A stretch of DNA of 64,000 nt from Streptomyces werraensis (GCA_014656175.1 BNBX01000001.1:1-64000); one strand, 5' to 3'; positions 10,916-23,020 are shown, counted from the first letter of the stretch. A program made the numbers and translations. Notes: generated from the letters alone by a model not told the origin.

Positions 10916-13011
10916 CGCTCCTGCCCCCGTCGTTCGTCCGGGGCGCCCGTGGACACGGGCTCCCCCGGAGAACCCGTCTGCTGCCCGGGTTCTTCCGTGT
11001 CATCCATGATCTCGCCCGTCGCCGTGTTCACGGCGGGACCGCCGGGCACGGCCTGGGCGAGAGCCGCGACGATCGTCTCGGCCGTCTTACGGCCTATGCC
11101 CGGAACGTCACAGATCTGCTCGATTGTCGCCGACCGCAGCCGCTTCAACGAACCGAAGTGCTTGATCAGCGCCTGCTTCCGGGTCTCGCCGAGACCGGGG
11201 ACGTCGTCCAGGGGGCTGGAACGGAAGCGCTTGGCCCGCTTGGCGCGCTGATAGGTGATCGCGAAGCGGTGCGCCTCGTCCCGGATCCGCTGCAGCAGGT
11301 ACAGGCCCTCACTCGTACGGGGCAGCACCACCGGGTCGTCGTCGCCGGGCAGCCACACCTCCTCCAGCCGCTTGGCGAGGCCGCACACCGCGATGTCGTC
11401 GATGCCCAGCTCGTCCAGCGCCCGCTGGGCCGCCGCGACCTGCGGCGCGCCGCCGTCCACCACGACGAGCTGCGGCGGGTACGCGAACCGCTTGGGGCGG
11501 CCGTCGTCCTCGGTGAGGGTGTTCGCGGGCGGCTCGGCGAGCCCTGCGGCGGCGGTCTCCGGGTCCGCCGCGGCGCCGGGCTCGTCGCCGTCGGTCCACT
11601 CCCCCGTGCGCTCCTTCTCCGCCAGGTAGCGGCGGAAGCGGCGGGTGATCACCTCGTGCATGGAACGGACGTCGTCCTGGCCGGCGAAGCCCTTGATCTG
11701 GAAGCGGCGGTACTCGCTCTTGCGGGCGAGCCCGTCCTCGAAGACGACCATGGAGGCCACCACGTCGTCGCCCTGGAGGTGCGAGATGTCGTAGCACTCG
11801 ATCCGCAGCGGGGCGCTGTCCAGGCCGAGGGCGTCGCTGATCTCCTCCAGCGCGCGCGAGCGCGTGGTGAGGTCGGAGGCGCGCTTGGTCTTGTGCAGCA
11901 CGAGCGCCTGCTGCGCGTTCCGCTGGACCGTCTCCATCAGCGCCTTCTTGTCGCCGCGCTGCGGGACGCGCAGGGAGACGTTCGAACCGCGCCGGCCGGT
12001 CAGCCACTCCTGCACCGGCTCCACCGGGTCCGGCAGGGCGGGGACCAGCACCTCGCGCGGCACGGCGTCGCCGGTCTCCTCGCCGTAGAGCTGCTGCAGG
12101 GCGTGCTCGACCAGGGCGCCGGTGGTGATCTCCTCGACCTTGTCCGTGACCCAGCCGCGCTGGCCGCGCACGCGCCCGCCGCGCACGTGGAAGATCTGGA
12201 CGGCCGCCTCCAGCTCGTCCTCGGCGACCGCGATCAGGTCCGCGTCGGTGGCGTCCGCCAGCACCACCGCGTTCTTCTCCATGGCCTTCTTCAGCGCGCC
12301 GATGTCGTCACGCAGGCGCGCGGCCCGCTCGTACTCCATCTCCTCGGCCGCCTCCGCCATCTGCCTCTCCAGACGGCGCAGATAGGTGCCGGTGCGGCCG
12401 GCCATGAAGTCGCAGAACTCCTCGGCCAGCTCCCGGTGGTCCTCGGCGGAGATCCGCTCCACGCAGGGCGCCGAGCACTTGCCGATGTAGCCGAGCAGGC
12501 AGGGGCGGCCGGTACGGGCGGCGTTCTTGAACACGCCTGCGGAGCACGTGCGCACCGGGAAGACGCGCAGCATCAGGTCCACGGTGTCGCGGATCGCCCA
12601 CGCGTGCGCGTAGGGGCCGAAGTACCGCACGCCCTTCTTCTTGTGACCGCGCATCACCTGCACGCGCGGGTACTCCTCGTTCATCGTCACCGCGAGGTAC
12701 GGGTAGCTCTTGTCGTCGCGGTACTTGACGTTGAACCGGGGGTCGAACTCCTTGATCCAGGAGTACTCCAGCTGCAGCGCCTCGACCTCGGTCGAGACCA
12801 CCGTCCACTCCACGGACGCGGCCGTGGTCACCATCGACCGGGTGCGCGGGTGCAGCCCGGCCAGGTCCTGGAAGTAGTTCGCCAGGCGCTGGCGCAGGCT
12901 CTTCGCCTTCCCGACGTAGATCACCCGGCGGTGCTCGTCACGGAACCGGTAGACCCCCGGCGAATCGGGGATCTCACCCGGTCTGGGGCGGTAGCTGGAG
13001 GGGTCGGCCAT
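10912..13011 (-). CDS. uvrC: Excinuclease ABC subunit C
   Basis: 699 residues from the ATG at 13009-13011 ([15 protein letters not shown]). Domains in order: GIY-YIG nuclease (SPGVYRF and [13 protein letters not shown], about residues 20-50), UVR/UvrB-binding motif ([17 protein letters not shown], about residue 220), UvrC RNase H-like endonuclease domain ([19 protein letters not shown]), and helix-hairpin-helix repeats (LDDVPGLGE and [13 protein letters not shown]). UvrC makes both incisions in nucleotide excision repair. It is the first gene of the operon, a layout shared by many actinobacteria. An upstream extension to 13044 lacks support. Confidence 0.97.
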   Translation of the reverse strand: MADPSSYRPRPGEIPDSPGVYRFRDEHRRVIYVGKAKSLRQRLANYFQDLAGLHPRTRSMVTTAASVEWTVVSTEVEALQLEYSWIKEFDPRFNVKYRDDKSYPYLAVTMNEEYPRVQVMRGHKKKGVRYFGPYAHAWAIRDTVDLMLRVFPVRTCSAGVFKNAARTGRPCLLGYIGKCSAPCVERISAEDHRELAEEFCDFMAGRTGTYLRRLERQMAEAAEEMEYERAARLRDDIGALKKAMEKNAVVLADATDADLIAVAEDELEAAVQIFHVRGGRVRGQRGWVTDKVEEITTGALVEHALQQLYGEETGDAVPREVLVPALPDPVEPVQEWLTGRRGSNVSLRVPQRGDKKALMETVQRNAQQALVLHKTKRASDLTTRSRALEEISDALGLDSAPLRIECYDISHLQGDDVVASMVVFEDGLARKSEYRRFQIKGFAGQDDVRSMHEVITRRFRRYLAEKERTGEWTDGDEPGAAADPETAAAGLAEPPANTLTEDDGRPKRFAYPPQLVVVDGGAPQVAAAQRALDELGIDDIAVCGLAKRLEEVWLPGDDDPVVLPRTSEGLYLLQRIRDEAHRFAITYQRAKRAKRFRSSPLDDVPGLGETRKQALIKHFGSLKRLRSATIEQICDVPGIGRKTAETIVAALAQAVPGGPAVNTATGEIMDDTEEPGQQTGSPGEPVSTGAPDERRGQER

Positions 13012-13176
13012 GCAACACACCCTACTGGCGGACACCGACAGCACGGCGGTGCCGGGGGCGGGGCTGTGGACGGCGGGGCGGGGGTCGGCGGTGGAGGTCG
13101 GAGCCGAGGGTCGGGGCCGGCTTCGGAGGCTGTGTGAGGGGGTGGCTGTGGACGGGCGTGGGAGGGGGTCGCCTCG

Positions 13177-13341
13177 GGGTCCGGGAGGCGGGTCCGCGGG
13201 ACTCGGGCGGCGGGTCCGTGGGGCCTGGGAGGCAGGTCTGTGGGGGGCCTGGGAGGCGATCTCGTGGAGTCCGGGGAGGAGGGTCTGTGGGGTTCGGGAG
13301 GCGGGTCAGTCGCGGTTCGGGAGGCGGGTCAGTCGGGGTCC
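13177..13341. repeat. Degenerate ~22-bp GC-rich tandem repeat upstream of uvrC
   Basis: About eight imperfect copies of a unit close to TCGGGAGGCGGGTCNGTGGGG; the last two (TTCGGGAGGCGGGTCAGTCG) are nearly identical. The whole gene-free stretch 13012-13538 is G-rich on the plus strand and shows no credible coding frame. It separates divergently oriented uvrC and the small ORF at 13539. Confidence 0.7.
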
Positions 13342-13538
13342 GTCAAGGCTGATGCGGGCCGGATGGGTTACGGCGGCCGGTAAGCGGGAATGTGGGGGGT
13401 CCGTGCCTCGGGCGATCACCGGGGCCGACGGACGGACCGCAGCGGCGGTCCGCCGGCGGTCCGCACCGGCTCCCCTGCCGGTGGTTCCGAGGCGGTCGTG
13501 ACAGCGGTTCACGATGTGGCCGCGAGTCGGGAGGTCGT

Positions 13539-13715
13539 ATGCGCCAGATGCGGATCGAGAAAACACGACGGCCGGCCCGGTACCGCCGGTACACGGACGA
13601 GACGGCTGCCTTCCCCGAGTCCCTCGACCCGCGCGACCCCGACATCGTGCGCGCGAAGCGCCTCCGGGCCGCGGACTCGCGGCTCCCCGGCGGGAGCCGC
13701 ACCGACAGGGCCTGA
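13539..13715 (+). CDS. Small basic protein of unknown function (58 aa)
   Basis: ATG at 13539 preceded by GGGAGG with 5-nt spacing; the product begins MRQMRIEKTRRPARYRRY, is rich in Arg and ends GGSRTDRA. The stop is followed after 26 nt by a strong hairpin terminator. A good ribosome binding site plus a terminator is the main support for it being a gene. No domain or signal peptide is recognisable and I do not know its function; the charge suggests nucleic-acid binding, which is only a guess. Confidence 0.55.
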   Translation: MRQMRIEKTRRPARYRRYTDETAAFPESLDPRDPDIVRAKRLRAADSRLPGGSRTDRA

Positions 13716-13741
13716 TCCCGGACGAACACGTACACACCCCA

Positions 13742-13777
13742 GGGGGCCGTACCGGCCGCACGGCCGGTACGGCCCCC
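13742..13777 (+). terminator. 16-bp perfect hairpin terminator after the small ORF
   Basis: GGGGGCCGTACCGGCC (13742-13757) pairs perfectly with 13762-13777 around loop GCAC. It ends transcription of the 13539-13715 gene. Confidence 0.75.
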
Positions 13778-13970
13778 TCACGTGTGCCGCTCTTGCCGCC
13801 AGACAGTTGTCGGGACTTGGTCAACACGCTTCAATGCGGGGGAACTCGGGGCGCTGAACGACGGCGTACGCATGTGAAGACCGCGCCGTGCCGACGGGGG
13901 CGGGCACCCCGGGGGTGCTCCGTGCGAACGGTCTGACCAGCCGTTGTGACATTCACAGAAAGGCCCCTGC

Positions 13971-14918
13971 ATGCCGCACGCCACACAGCACGCGGACGTC
14001 GTCACCGCAGAACTGGACTCGGCCCTGCGCGGCGGCCCGTTCCACGTCGCCCTGCGCGCCGCGATCGCCGCGCGGGGTCTGCCGTTGCAGCGGGTGCAGC
14101 ACCACCTGTCGCGCCACGGCGTGAAGGTGGGCGTCACCAGCCTGAGCTACTGGCAGCAGGGCGCCCGCCGCCCGCAGCGCCCGGAGTCGCTGCGCGCCGT
14201 ACGGGCGCTGGAGGAGATTCTGCAACTGCCGGAGGAGTCACTGATCCGACTGCTCGCCGAGACGGACGACCGGGCCGGGGACCGCAGCTCCGCCGGCCGC
14301 ACCTACCGCTCCCTCGTCGAGGCCTCGGGCGTCCTGGAGGAGCTCCTGGCCGACTTCGGCGCCCCGCGCGACGGCGGGCTGCACACCCTGGGCCATCACG
14401 AACGCGTCCGCATCGGCACCCGCCGGGAGCTGGCGGAACGCGAATCCCACCACATCGTGCGCGCCCACCGCGACGGCGTCGACCGCTACGTCGCCGTCCA
14501 CCACGGCGATCCGGACGCCGACCCCCGGCGCATGCAGGTCCGCGCCCTGGAGAACTGCCGCATCGGCCGCATACGCCGGCACCACGACACCGGCGTCCTC
14601 GCCGCCGAGCTGCTCTTCGACATCCGGCTGCGCGCCGGCGACACCTTCCTCTTCCGGTACACCGTGGAGGACGGCACGGCCGGCGTCTGCCGCGAGTACG
14701 TACGGGGTGCCGACTCCCCCGGCGGCCAGTACGCGCTCCAGGTCTGCTTCGACTCCTCCGCGCTCCCGGTACGGTGCCACCGCTTCACCCAGCACTCGGC
14801 AGCGGCCCCGCGCGGGGGCCGCCAGGAACTGCCCCTCAGCGCACGGCACCGCTCGGTGCACCTGGTGGAACCGCGTCTGCGGGCGGGCTATGTGGGGATC
14901 GCCTGGGACTGGGAGTGA
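13971..14918 (+). CDS. Conserved hypothetical protein with HTH-like N-terminus
   Basis: 315 residues. Positions about 20-85 (ALRAAIAARGLPLQRVQHHL, then VTSLSYWQQGARRPQRPESL and LEEILQLPEESL) look like an XRE-type helix-turn-helix that has drifted, in the style of proteins choosing regulators by a 'YWQxGxRxP' signature. The rest (about 110-315) is a beta-rich domain without a family I recognise. A transcription-related or sensory role is inferred only from the HTH-like start. It is flanked by the small-ORF terminator and the convergent Rieske gene. Confidence 0.75.
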   Translation: MPHATQHADVVTAELDSALRGGPFHVALRAAIAARGLPLQRVQHHLSRHGVKVGVTSLSYWQQGARRPQRPESLRAVRALEEILQLPEESLIRLLAETDDRAGDRSSAGRTYRSLVEASGVLEELLADFGAPRDGGLHTLGHHERVRIGTRRELAERESHHIVRAHRDGVDRYVAVHHGDPDADPRRMQVRALENCRIGRIRRHHDTGVLAAELLFDIRLRAGDTFLFRYTVEDGTAGVCREYVRGADSPGGQYALQVCFDSSALPVRCHRFTQHSAAAPRGGRQELPLSARHRSVHLVEPRLRAGYVGIAWDWE

Positions 14919-14977
14919 TCCCGGACAGCACCGGATGACACGGCCGCGGGCGCGGGTCGGTCCCGGTCGGTCCCGGG

Positions 14978-15400
14978 TCAGTCCCGGGGCTTGGCGACCA
15001 GGGTGCCGTTCTTCACCTCGACGGCCAGCGGCTTCAGGGGCGCCACGGCCGGCTCCCGCAGCACCTTGCCCGTGGTGGCGTCGAACTCGCTGCCGTGGCA
15101 CGGGCAGACCAGCCTGGTCCCGTCCAGCTTGTTGATGGGGCACCCCGCGTGCGTGCACACGGTGTTGTACGCGGTGAGGGAGCCGTCCTCCCCCCGGTTG
15201 ACGACCACGTTGTGGTCCCGGTACAGCTTCGCGCCGCCCGCTGCCACCTCGCTCTCCGGGCCCAGCTCGACGGGTCCGGCCAGCGGGGCCGACCTGTCGT
15301 CGCCGCCGCCCCCGCACGCGGTGAGTCCCAGCCCTGCGACGGGTGCGAGGGCCGCACCTCGCAGGACGGTCCGGCGGGTCGCGGCGGGTCGGGCGGACAT
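14978..15400 (-). CDS. Rieske [2Fe-2S] protein with Tat/lipoprotein-like signal
   Basis: 140 residues from the ATG at 15398-15400 (GGGAG 5 nt upstream; a GTG 4 codons earlier is less likely because it overlaps this RBS). The N-terminus has TRRTVLRGAAL, a twin-arginine signal, followed by a LTACGGGG lipobox-like site, so the protein is probably exported folded and anchored to the membrane outside. The cluster ligands are CTHAGC and CPCHGS. Such small Rieske proteins are thought to act as soluble or anchored electron carriers; the partner is not visible nearby. Confidence 0.9.
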   Translation of the reverse strand: MSARPAATRRTVLRGAALAPVAGLGLTACGGGGDDRSAPLAGPVELGPESEVAAGGAKLYRDHNVVVNRGEDGSLTAYNTVCTHAGCPINKLDGTRLVCPCHGSEFDATTGKVLREPAVAPLKPLAVEVKNGTLVAKPRD

Positions 15401-15533
15401 GCGGGCTCCCACGGTTCGTACGCGGTGGACGAGTGTTCACCGGGACGATACCGGGGTGGGTGCGGCGGGTCGCGGGTGGGTGGGGTGGGGCTGCACGGGG
15501 CGGTGAGGGGGCGGGACGGCGGAGGGGGCTGGG

Positions 15534-15617
15534 GCGTAAGCGCTTGCGTAAACGTTCGCGCGAACGCTTGCGCAAGCGCTGACGTAAGCGTTCGCGTAAA
15601 CGCTTACGCAATCGTTT
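15534..15617. promoter_or_regulatory. Seven tandem 12-bp LacI-type operator units
   Basis: The stretch divides exactly into seven 12-mers with consensus RCGYAARCGYTT: GCGTAAGCGCTT, GCGTAAACGTTC, GCGCGAACGCTT, GCGCAAGCGCTG, ACGTAAGCGTTC, GCGTAAACGCTT, ACGCAATCGTTT. Each centre (AAnCGnTT) is the pseudo-palindromic core bound by LacI/GalR-family repressors. The array lies between the divergent Rieske gene and the LacI-family gene, 113-196 bp before the latter; its last unit runs into a -35-like hexamer. Likely autoregulation of the lacI-kinase operon. Confidence 0.85.
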
Positions 15618-15644
15618 ACGCCCCCCACTCCCATGCGATACGGT
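15615..15644 (+). promoter_or_regulatory. Candidate promoter of the lacI-family/sugar kinase operon
   Basis: TTTACG (15615-15620), 18-nt spacer, TACGGT (15639-15644), resembling the HrdB consensus. The -35 hexamer overlaps the last operator unit, so repressor bound there would block RNA polymerase. Confidence 0.5.
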
Positions 15645-15729
15645 CTCCACCCGAGCCCGCCCAGCACTCAGCGGCCAACAGCCGGCGCACAGCCGGGTCA
15701 GCGGCGCCGCCCGAAGAGAACGGACGACG

Positions 15730-16779
15730 ATGGCCACCATGGCGGATGTGGCGCGCAGCGCCGGAGTCTCCATCGCGACCGTGTCGCACGTGCTGAACGG
15801 CACCCGTCCCGTACTCCCCCACACCCGCCAGGCCGTTCTGGACGCCGTGGAGGAGCTCGGCTACACCCCCAACACCCTGGCCCGCTCGCTGGTCACGGCC
15901 CGCACACGGTCGATAGGGCTCGCGGTGTCGGCTATCAGCAACCCGTACTTCACGGAGATCCTCCAGGGCGTGGAGGCGGCCGCCCTGGAGCGCGGGTACA
16001 GCCTCCTCATCGCTGATCCGCACGACGACCCGACGCACGAGCGCAAGGTCGTCCAGCTGCTCCACGAGCGCCGGGTGGACGGCATGATCGTGGCGCCCTC
16101 CCCCGAGCCCGGCGAACTCCTGGCCTACCTGAGGCGGCACCAGATTCCGGCCGTGTTCCTGGACCGGCTGGTCGGGCCGCCCGCCGGCGACGGCCCGCCT
16201 CTCTTCGACCAGGTCTGTGCCGAGAGCACCGAGCCGACCACGGGCCTGGTCACCCATCTCGCGGGCCTGGGCCACCGCCGTATCGGCCTGGTCGCCGGGC
16301 TGCCCGGGCTCAGCACGACCACGGAGCGGATCACCGGCTACCGCCTCGGACTGGCGGCCTCGGGGCTGCCGTTCGACGAGCGGATCCTCGTGCAGGGCGA
16401 CTCGGAGGCCGCGGGAGCCGAGCGCGCCACGGCCGAGCTGCTGCGTCTCGGTTCGCGTCCCACCGCGCTGATCACGGCCAACAACGCCATGACCATCGGC
16501 ACCCTGCGCGCCCTGCAATCGCACGGCCTCTCCGTGCCCGGGGACATCGCCCTGTGCTGCTTCGACGACTTCGCCTGGGCCGACCTCTTCTCCCCCCGTC
16601 TCACCGCCGTGTCCCAGCCGAGCCGGGACATCGGTGCGAGGGCTGTCCAGATGCTGCTGGACCGTCTCGCCGAGCCGGACCGGCCGACCCGTACCGAACG
16701 CCTCCCGTGCACCTTCGTGCACCGCACTTCCTGCGGCTGCCCGGAAGAAAGGAACCCTCGTGATCGTCGTAGCCGGTGA
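15730..16779 (+). CDS. LacI/GalR-family transcriptional regulator
   Basis: 349 residues. The N-terminus ADVARSAGVSIATVSHVL is the LacI helix-turn-helix followed by the hinge helix (YTPNTLARSL); residues from about 60 form the periplasmic-binding-protein-like sugar-sensing domain (SNPYFTEILQGVE, FDDFAWADLFSPRLTAV). The tail CGCPEERNPRDRRSR is unusually Arg-rich. Directly upstream is a seven-copy operator array and the next gene is a PfkB sugar kinase that overlaps by 20 nt, so this is probably a local, autoregulating repressor of a sugar-utilisation operon. The inducer cannot be read from sequence. Confidence 0.93.
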   Translation: MATMADVARSAGVSIATVSHVLNGTRPVLPHTRQAVLDAVEELGYTPNTLARSLVTARTRSIGLAVSAISNPYFTEILQGVEAAALERGYSLLIADPHDDPTHERKVVQLLHERRVDGMIVAPSPEPGELLAYLRRHQIPAVFLDRLVGPPAGDGPPLFDQVCAESTEPTTGLVTHLAGLGHRRIGLVAGLPGLSTTTERITGYRLGLAASGLPFDERILVQGDSEAAGAERATAELLRLGSRPTALITANNAMTIGTLRALQSHGLSVPGDIALCCFDDFAWADLFSPRLTAVSQPSRDIGARAVQMLLDRLAEPDRPTRTERLPCTFVHRTSCGCPEERNPRDRRSR

Positions 16780-17680
16780 GGCACTGATCGACCTGGTGCC
16801 GCAGGGGGCGGGTGCGCTCGCCGCGCTGACGCCCGCGCTCGGCGGCGGTCCCTTCAACACGGCGGTCGCGCTGGGCCGCCTCGGCTCCCCCACCGCGTTC
16901 TGTTCCCGGGTGTCGCGGGACGCCTTCGGTGAGGCGCTGCTGGAGCGGCTGCGGGAGACCGGTGTGGACGTGGCGCCGGTGCAGCGCGGCGACGAGCCGA
17001 CGACGCTGGCCGTCGCGACGGTCGGCGCCGACGGCTCGGCGGCCTACTCGTTCTACGTGGAGGGCACGGCGGACCGGCTGTTCGGCAAGCCCGAGGCGCT
17101 GCCCCCCGGCACTCGGGCGGTGTCGTTCGGGACCTGCTCCCTCGTGCTGGAGCCGGGCGCGAGCGCGTACGAGGCGCTGATGCGTGAGGCGTCGGCGCGG
17201 GGTGTGTTCACGGCGCTCGACCCCAACATCCGGGCGGGGCTGATCGCGGACGCCGACGCCTACCGGGCCCGGTTCAGGAGCTGGCTGCCGTCGGTGTCGC
17301 TGCTGAAGCTGTCCGCGGAGGACGCCGAGTGGCTCGGCGGGTCTCCGCGGGAGTGGCTGGCGGCGGGTCCCGCGGCGGTCGTGGTGACCCGGGGCGGGGA
17401 CGGGCTGACGGCGTACACCCGTGACGGCGCCGAGTACACGGTGCCGGGTGAGCGTGTCGAGGTGGTGGACACCATCGGCGCGGGCGACACGGTGAACGCG
17501 GCCCTGCTGCACGGGCTGTCCGAGCGGGACGCGCTGAGCGACGAGGGCGTGGCCGCGCTCGGCGCCGAGGGCTGGGAAAGCCTGCTGCGGTTCGCGGCGC
17601 GCGCGGCGGCGGTCACCTGTTCCTGCGCCGGTGCGGAGCCTCCGTATGCCCGTGAGCTGGAGACATGGAGGGCCGTCTGA
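16760..17680 (+). CDS. PfkB-family carbohydrate kinase (fructokinase/ribokinase-like)
   Basis: 306 residues from the GTG at 16760, which has GAAAGGAA upstream and lies inside the 3' end of the LacI-family gene (20-nt overlap, translational coupling). Visible: N-terminal VAGEALIDLVP, the GGGPFNTAVALGRLG substrate motif and the C-terminal DTIGAGDTVNAAL motif with the catalytic Asp and anion hole. It phosphorylates a sugar with ATP; fructose is the commonest guess for this branch but is not proven. A hairpin terminator follows. Confidence 0.9.
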   Translation: MIVVAGEALIDLVPQGAGALAALTPALGGGPFNTAVALGRLGSPTAFCSRVSRDAFGEALLERLRETGVDVAPVQRGDEPTTLAVATVGADGSAAYSFYVEGTADRLFGKPEALPPGTRAVSFGTCSLVLEPGASAYEALMREASARGVFTALDPNIRAGLIADADAYRARFRSWLPSVSLLKLSAEDAEWLGGSPREWLAAGPAAVVVTRGGDGLTAYTRDGAEYTVPGERVEVVDTIGAGDTVNAALLHGLSERDALSDEGVAALGAEGWESLLRFAARAAAVTCSCAGAEPPYARELETWRAV

Positions 17681-17687
17681 CGCAACG

Positions 17688-17725
17688 GTGCCGTGCCGCG
17701 GAGGCTGTCCTCCGGGGCACGGCAC
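17688..17725. terminator. Bidirectional terminator between the sugar kinase and uvrA
   Basis: GTGCCGTGCC pairs with GGCACGGCAC, extended by six more pairs after one mismatch (17688-17704 with 17709-17725, CTGT loop). It sits 8 nt past the kinase stop and 22 nt past the uvrA stop in the convergent arrangement. Confidence 0.7.
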
Positions 17726-17746
17726 TTGTGCGTGCGGGCGGACCGG

Positions 17747-20755
<3,009 letters not shown>

Positions 20756-20978
20756 GCCGGTCCGCACCTTTCTTGAGGGAAGTGACAGGGGCGGGGCCCC
20801 CGTCCTTTTCAGACTAGGGGGAGCCACTGACAACGCCGGTTCGGATTCACGGATAGTCAACAAACCCCGGCTCTCCAGCATGCCCGACGCCGCACCCGAC
20901 CTTATAGCACGTGCATTCGATTTTGCTGTCGGGTTCACCTCCTTCTCCCGAAGGTGTGACGGGGCTAGGGTCGGCGGC

Positions 20979-21668
20979 ATGATTGATCACGCTGATGACC
21001 TGGCGTCTGTACAAGCCGCTACCGAGCGGCTGCTCCACGCGATCGGCACACTGGACAACGCGGCTGTGACCCAGTCGTCACGTCTGCCCGGCTGGACCCT
21101 CGGTCATGTGCTGACCCACCTGGCCCGCAACGCGGACGCCCTGGTGAACGTCCTCGAGGGCCGCCCCATGTACGCCTCCGCCGAGGCGCGGGACGCCGAC
21201 ATCGAGGCGGGCGCCGCGCGGCCCCTGGACGAACAGCTCGCGGACGTGCGGGACAGCGCGGAACGTTTCCGCGCGGCGGCCGGGGTCCCGGCGGACTGGT
21301 CCCGCACCGTCGCCCTGCGCAACGGCGTCACCGACCGCGCCGAGCGGGTGCCGTTCCGGCGCTGGATCGAGGTGGAGCTGCACCACGTCGACCTGGGGAT
21401 CGGCTACGAGCTGGAGGATCTGCCGGCCGACTTCACCGAACGGGAGACCGAGTTCCTCGCGGCCCGGTTCAGCGGTCACCCCGACGTGCCCGCCACCACC
21501 CTGTCGGCCTCCGACGGCCGCACCTGGACGACCGGCGGCGGGGCGGACGGCGGCCCGGTCACGGTCGAGGGGACGCCCGCCGATCTGCTCGGCTGGCTCG
21601 CCGGACGCCGGGACGGCGGCGCCCTGACGGTGAAGGGCGGGGACCTCCCGAAGCTCCCGCCCCTGTGA
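20979..21668 (+). CDS. Maleylpyruvate isomerase-family, mycothiol-dependent enzyme-like protein
   Basis: 229 residues from the ATG at 20979. The N-terminal half is a DinB-like four-helix bundle with [18 protein letters not shown] and later [11 protein letters not shown], which place His and Glu residues where this family binds a divalent metal. Members use mycothiol, the actinobacterial thiol, for isomerase or transferase reactions; the substrate here is unknown. The C-terminal ~80 residues resemble the SCP2-like MDMPI C-terminal domain ([13 protein letters not shown]). Divergent from uvrA, and 39 nt ahead of the metallo-hydrolase on the same strand. Confidence 0.85.
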   Translation: MIDHADDLASVQAATERLLHAIGTLDNAAVTQSSRLPGWTLGHVLTHLARNADALVNVLEGRPMYASAEARDADIEAGAARPLDEQLADVRDSAERFRAAAGVPADWSRTVALRNGVTDRAERVPFRRWIEVELHHVDLGIGYELEDLPADFTERETEFLAARFSGHPDVPATTLSASDGRTWTTGGGADGGPVTVEGTPADLLGWLAGRRDGGALTVKGGDLPKLPPL

Positions 21669-21707
21669 GCACGGTCCGACGCCGATTCCGGCGCTAGGCT
21701 GACGCCC

Positions 21708-22364
21708 ATGACGTACAGCGGGCGGGTGACGGTCGGCGGGCCGGCCGACGTGCACGAACTCAAGGACCTGATGATCACCAAGGTCGCGGTCGGCCCCATG
21801 GAGAACAACGCGTACCTGCTGCGCTGCCGGGCCACCGACGAGCAGCTGCTGATCGACGCGGCGAACGACGCCGACGCGCTGCTGGGCATGATCGGTGACG
21901 ACGGCATCGCGTCCGTCGTCACCACCCACCGGCACGCCGACCACTGGCAGGCGCTCGCGGAGGTCGTCGCCGCCACCGGCGCCCGCACCTACGCGGGCCG
22001 GCACGACGCCGAGGGCATCCCGGTGGCGACCGACGTGCCGGTGGACGACGGTGACGTGATCCGCGTCGGCCAGGTCGAGCTCACCGCCCGCCGGCTTGTC
22101 GGCCACACCCCCGGCTCGATCGCCCTCGTCTACGACGACCCCCACGGGCATCCCCATGTGTTCACCGGGGACTGTCTGTTCCCGGGCGGTGTGGGCAACA
22201 CCCACAAGGACCCGGAGGCGTTCGCCAGCCTGCTGCACGACGTCGAGACCAAGATCTTCGACGTCCTCCCGGACGAGAGCTGGGTCTACCCGGGCCACGG
22301 CAACGACACCACGCTCGGCGCCGAACGCCCCCACCTGCCGGAGTGGCGCGCCCGCGGCTGGTGA
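21708..22364 (+). CDS. Metallo-beta-lactamase-fold hydrolase (glyoxalase II-like)
   Basis: 218 residues with the zinc-binding THRHADHW motif at about residue 70, a distal His in RRLVGHTPGS, Asp in VFTGDCLFPGG and His in WVYPGHGND, i.e. a full dinuclear MBL centre. GHTPGS and the PGHG end are typical of glyoxalase II-like thioester hydrolases. Pairing with a mycothiol-dependent-enzyme-family gene suggests a role in thiol-conjugate hydrolysis, which is inference. Convergent with aroQ. Confidence 0.9.
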   Translation: MTYSGRVTVGGPADVHELKDLMITKVAVGPMENNAYLLRCRATDEQLLIDAANDADALLGMIGDDGIASVVTTHRHADHWQALAEVVAATGARTYAGRHDAEGIPVATDVPVDDGDVIRVGQVELTARRLVGHTPGSIALVYDDPHGHPHVFTGDCLFPGGVGNTHKDPEAFASLLHDVETKIFDVLPDESWVYPGHGNDTTLGAERPHLPEWRARGW

Positions 22365-22382
22365 ACGGGCGGCGGACCCGCG

Positions 22383-22856
22383 TCATGCCTCGGCCAGGCC
22401 CGGTCCTGCCAGTGCCGCGATCCGCTCCACCGCGAACACGTATCCCTGGACGCCACACCCCGCGATGACGCCGTCTGCCCGCAGGGAGACGTAGGAGTGG
22501 TGCCGGAAGCTCTCCCGCCGGTGGATGTTGGAGATGTGGACCTCCAGTACGGGCATGCCGTCGCAGGCGTTGAGGGCGTCCAGGATCGCGACGGAGGTGT
22601 GCGAGTAGGCGCCCGGGTTGATCACGATGCCGCAGTGGTCGAGCCGCGCCTCGTGGATCCAGTCGACCAGCTCGCCCTCGTGGTTGGACTGGCGGAGGTC
22701 CACCGTGCCGTTGTGCGCGGCGGCCGCGCGGGCGCACATCGCCTCGACGTCGGCCAGCGTGTCGCGCCCGTAGATCTCCGGCTGCCGCTGCCCGAGCAGG
22801 TTCAGGTTGGGGCCGTTGAGGATCATGATCGGGGCGTCGGCCAGGTTGCGGGGCAC
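22383..22856 (-). CDS. aroQ: Type II 3-dehydroquinate dehydratase
   Basis: 157 residues from the GTG at 22854-22856, which has a near-ideal GGAGG 4 nt upstream; the longer upstream frame is rejected. The enzyme dehydrates 3-dehydroquinate to 3-dehydroshikimate in the shikimate pathway (type II enzymes also serve quinate catabolism). Visible: [19 protein letters not shown] with the catalytic Tyr/Arg lid, [24 protein letters not shown] with the active-site Asn, and [17 protein letters not shown] with the catalytic His. No other shikimate gene is nearby. Confidence 0.95.
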   Translation of the reverse strand: MPRNLADAPIMILNGPNLNLLGQRQPEIYGRDTLADVEAMCARAAAAHNGTVDLRQSNHEGELVDWIHEARLDHCGIVINPGAYSHTSVAILDALNACDGMPVLEVHISNIHRRESFRHHSYVSLRADGVIAGCGVQGYVFAVERIAALAGPGLAEA

Positions 22857-22988
22857 GTTTCCTCCGGTCCTTGGAGAGCGCGGTCCCTCGTCGGAACCGC
22901 TGGTCGCACCCGGTCTATCACGCCGTGGCGGCGGCTCGTACGGCACTTCCGCCGCCGTGGACGCGAGTCAGCCTGTGCCGGGAAGCGT

Positions 22989-23020
22989 CCGGGGCCGCCC
23001 GGAGGTAGGGGCGGCCCCGG
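22989..23020 (-). terminator. Hairpin terminator of the Ca2+/H+ antiporter gene
   Basis: CCGGGGCCGCCC (22989-23000) pairs perfectly with GGGCGGCCCCGG (23009-23020), 8-nt loop, 19 nt after the antiporter stop codon. Confidence 0.6.

Noticed and set aside
15534..15640. Peptide like (KRLRERLRQRL)n on the minus strand
   Set aside because: It is just the 12-bp operator repeat read in one frame; no RBS or start and it crosses the Rieske upstream region.
14238..15824. 528-codon minus-strand open frame spanning an HTH-like gene and the Rieske gene
   Set aside because: Overlaps two better-supported genes; Ala/Gly/Arg/Val-rich shadow without a domain.
20756..20978. SOS (LexA) box upstream of uvrA
   Set aside because: No CGAAC-N4-GTTCG palindrome seen in the divergent promoter region.
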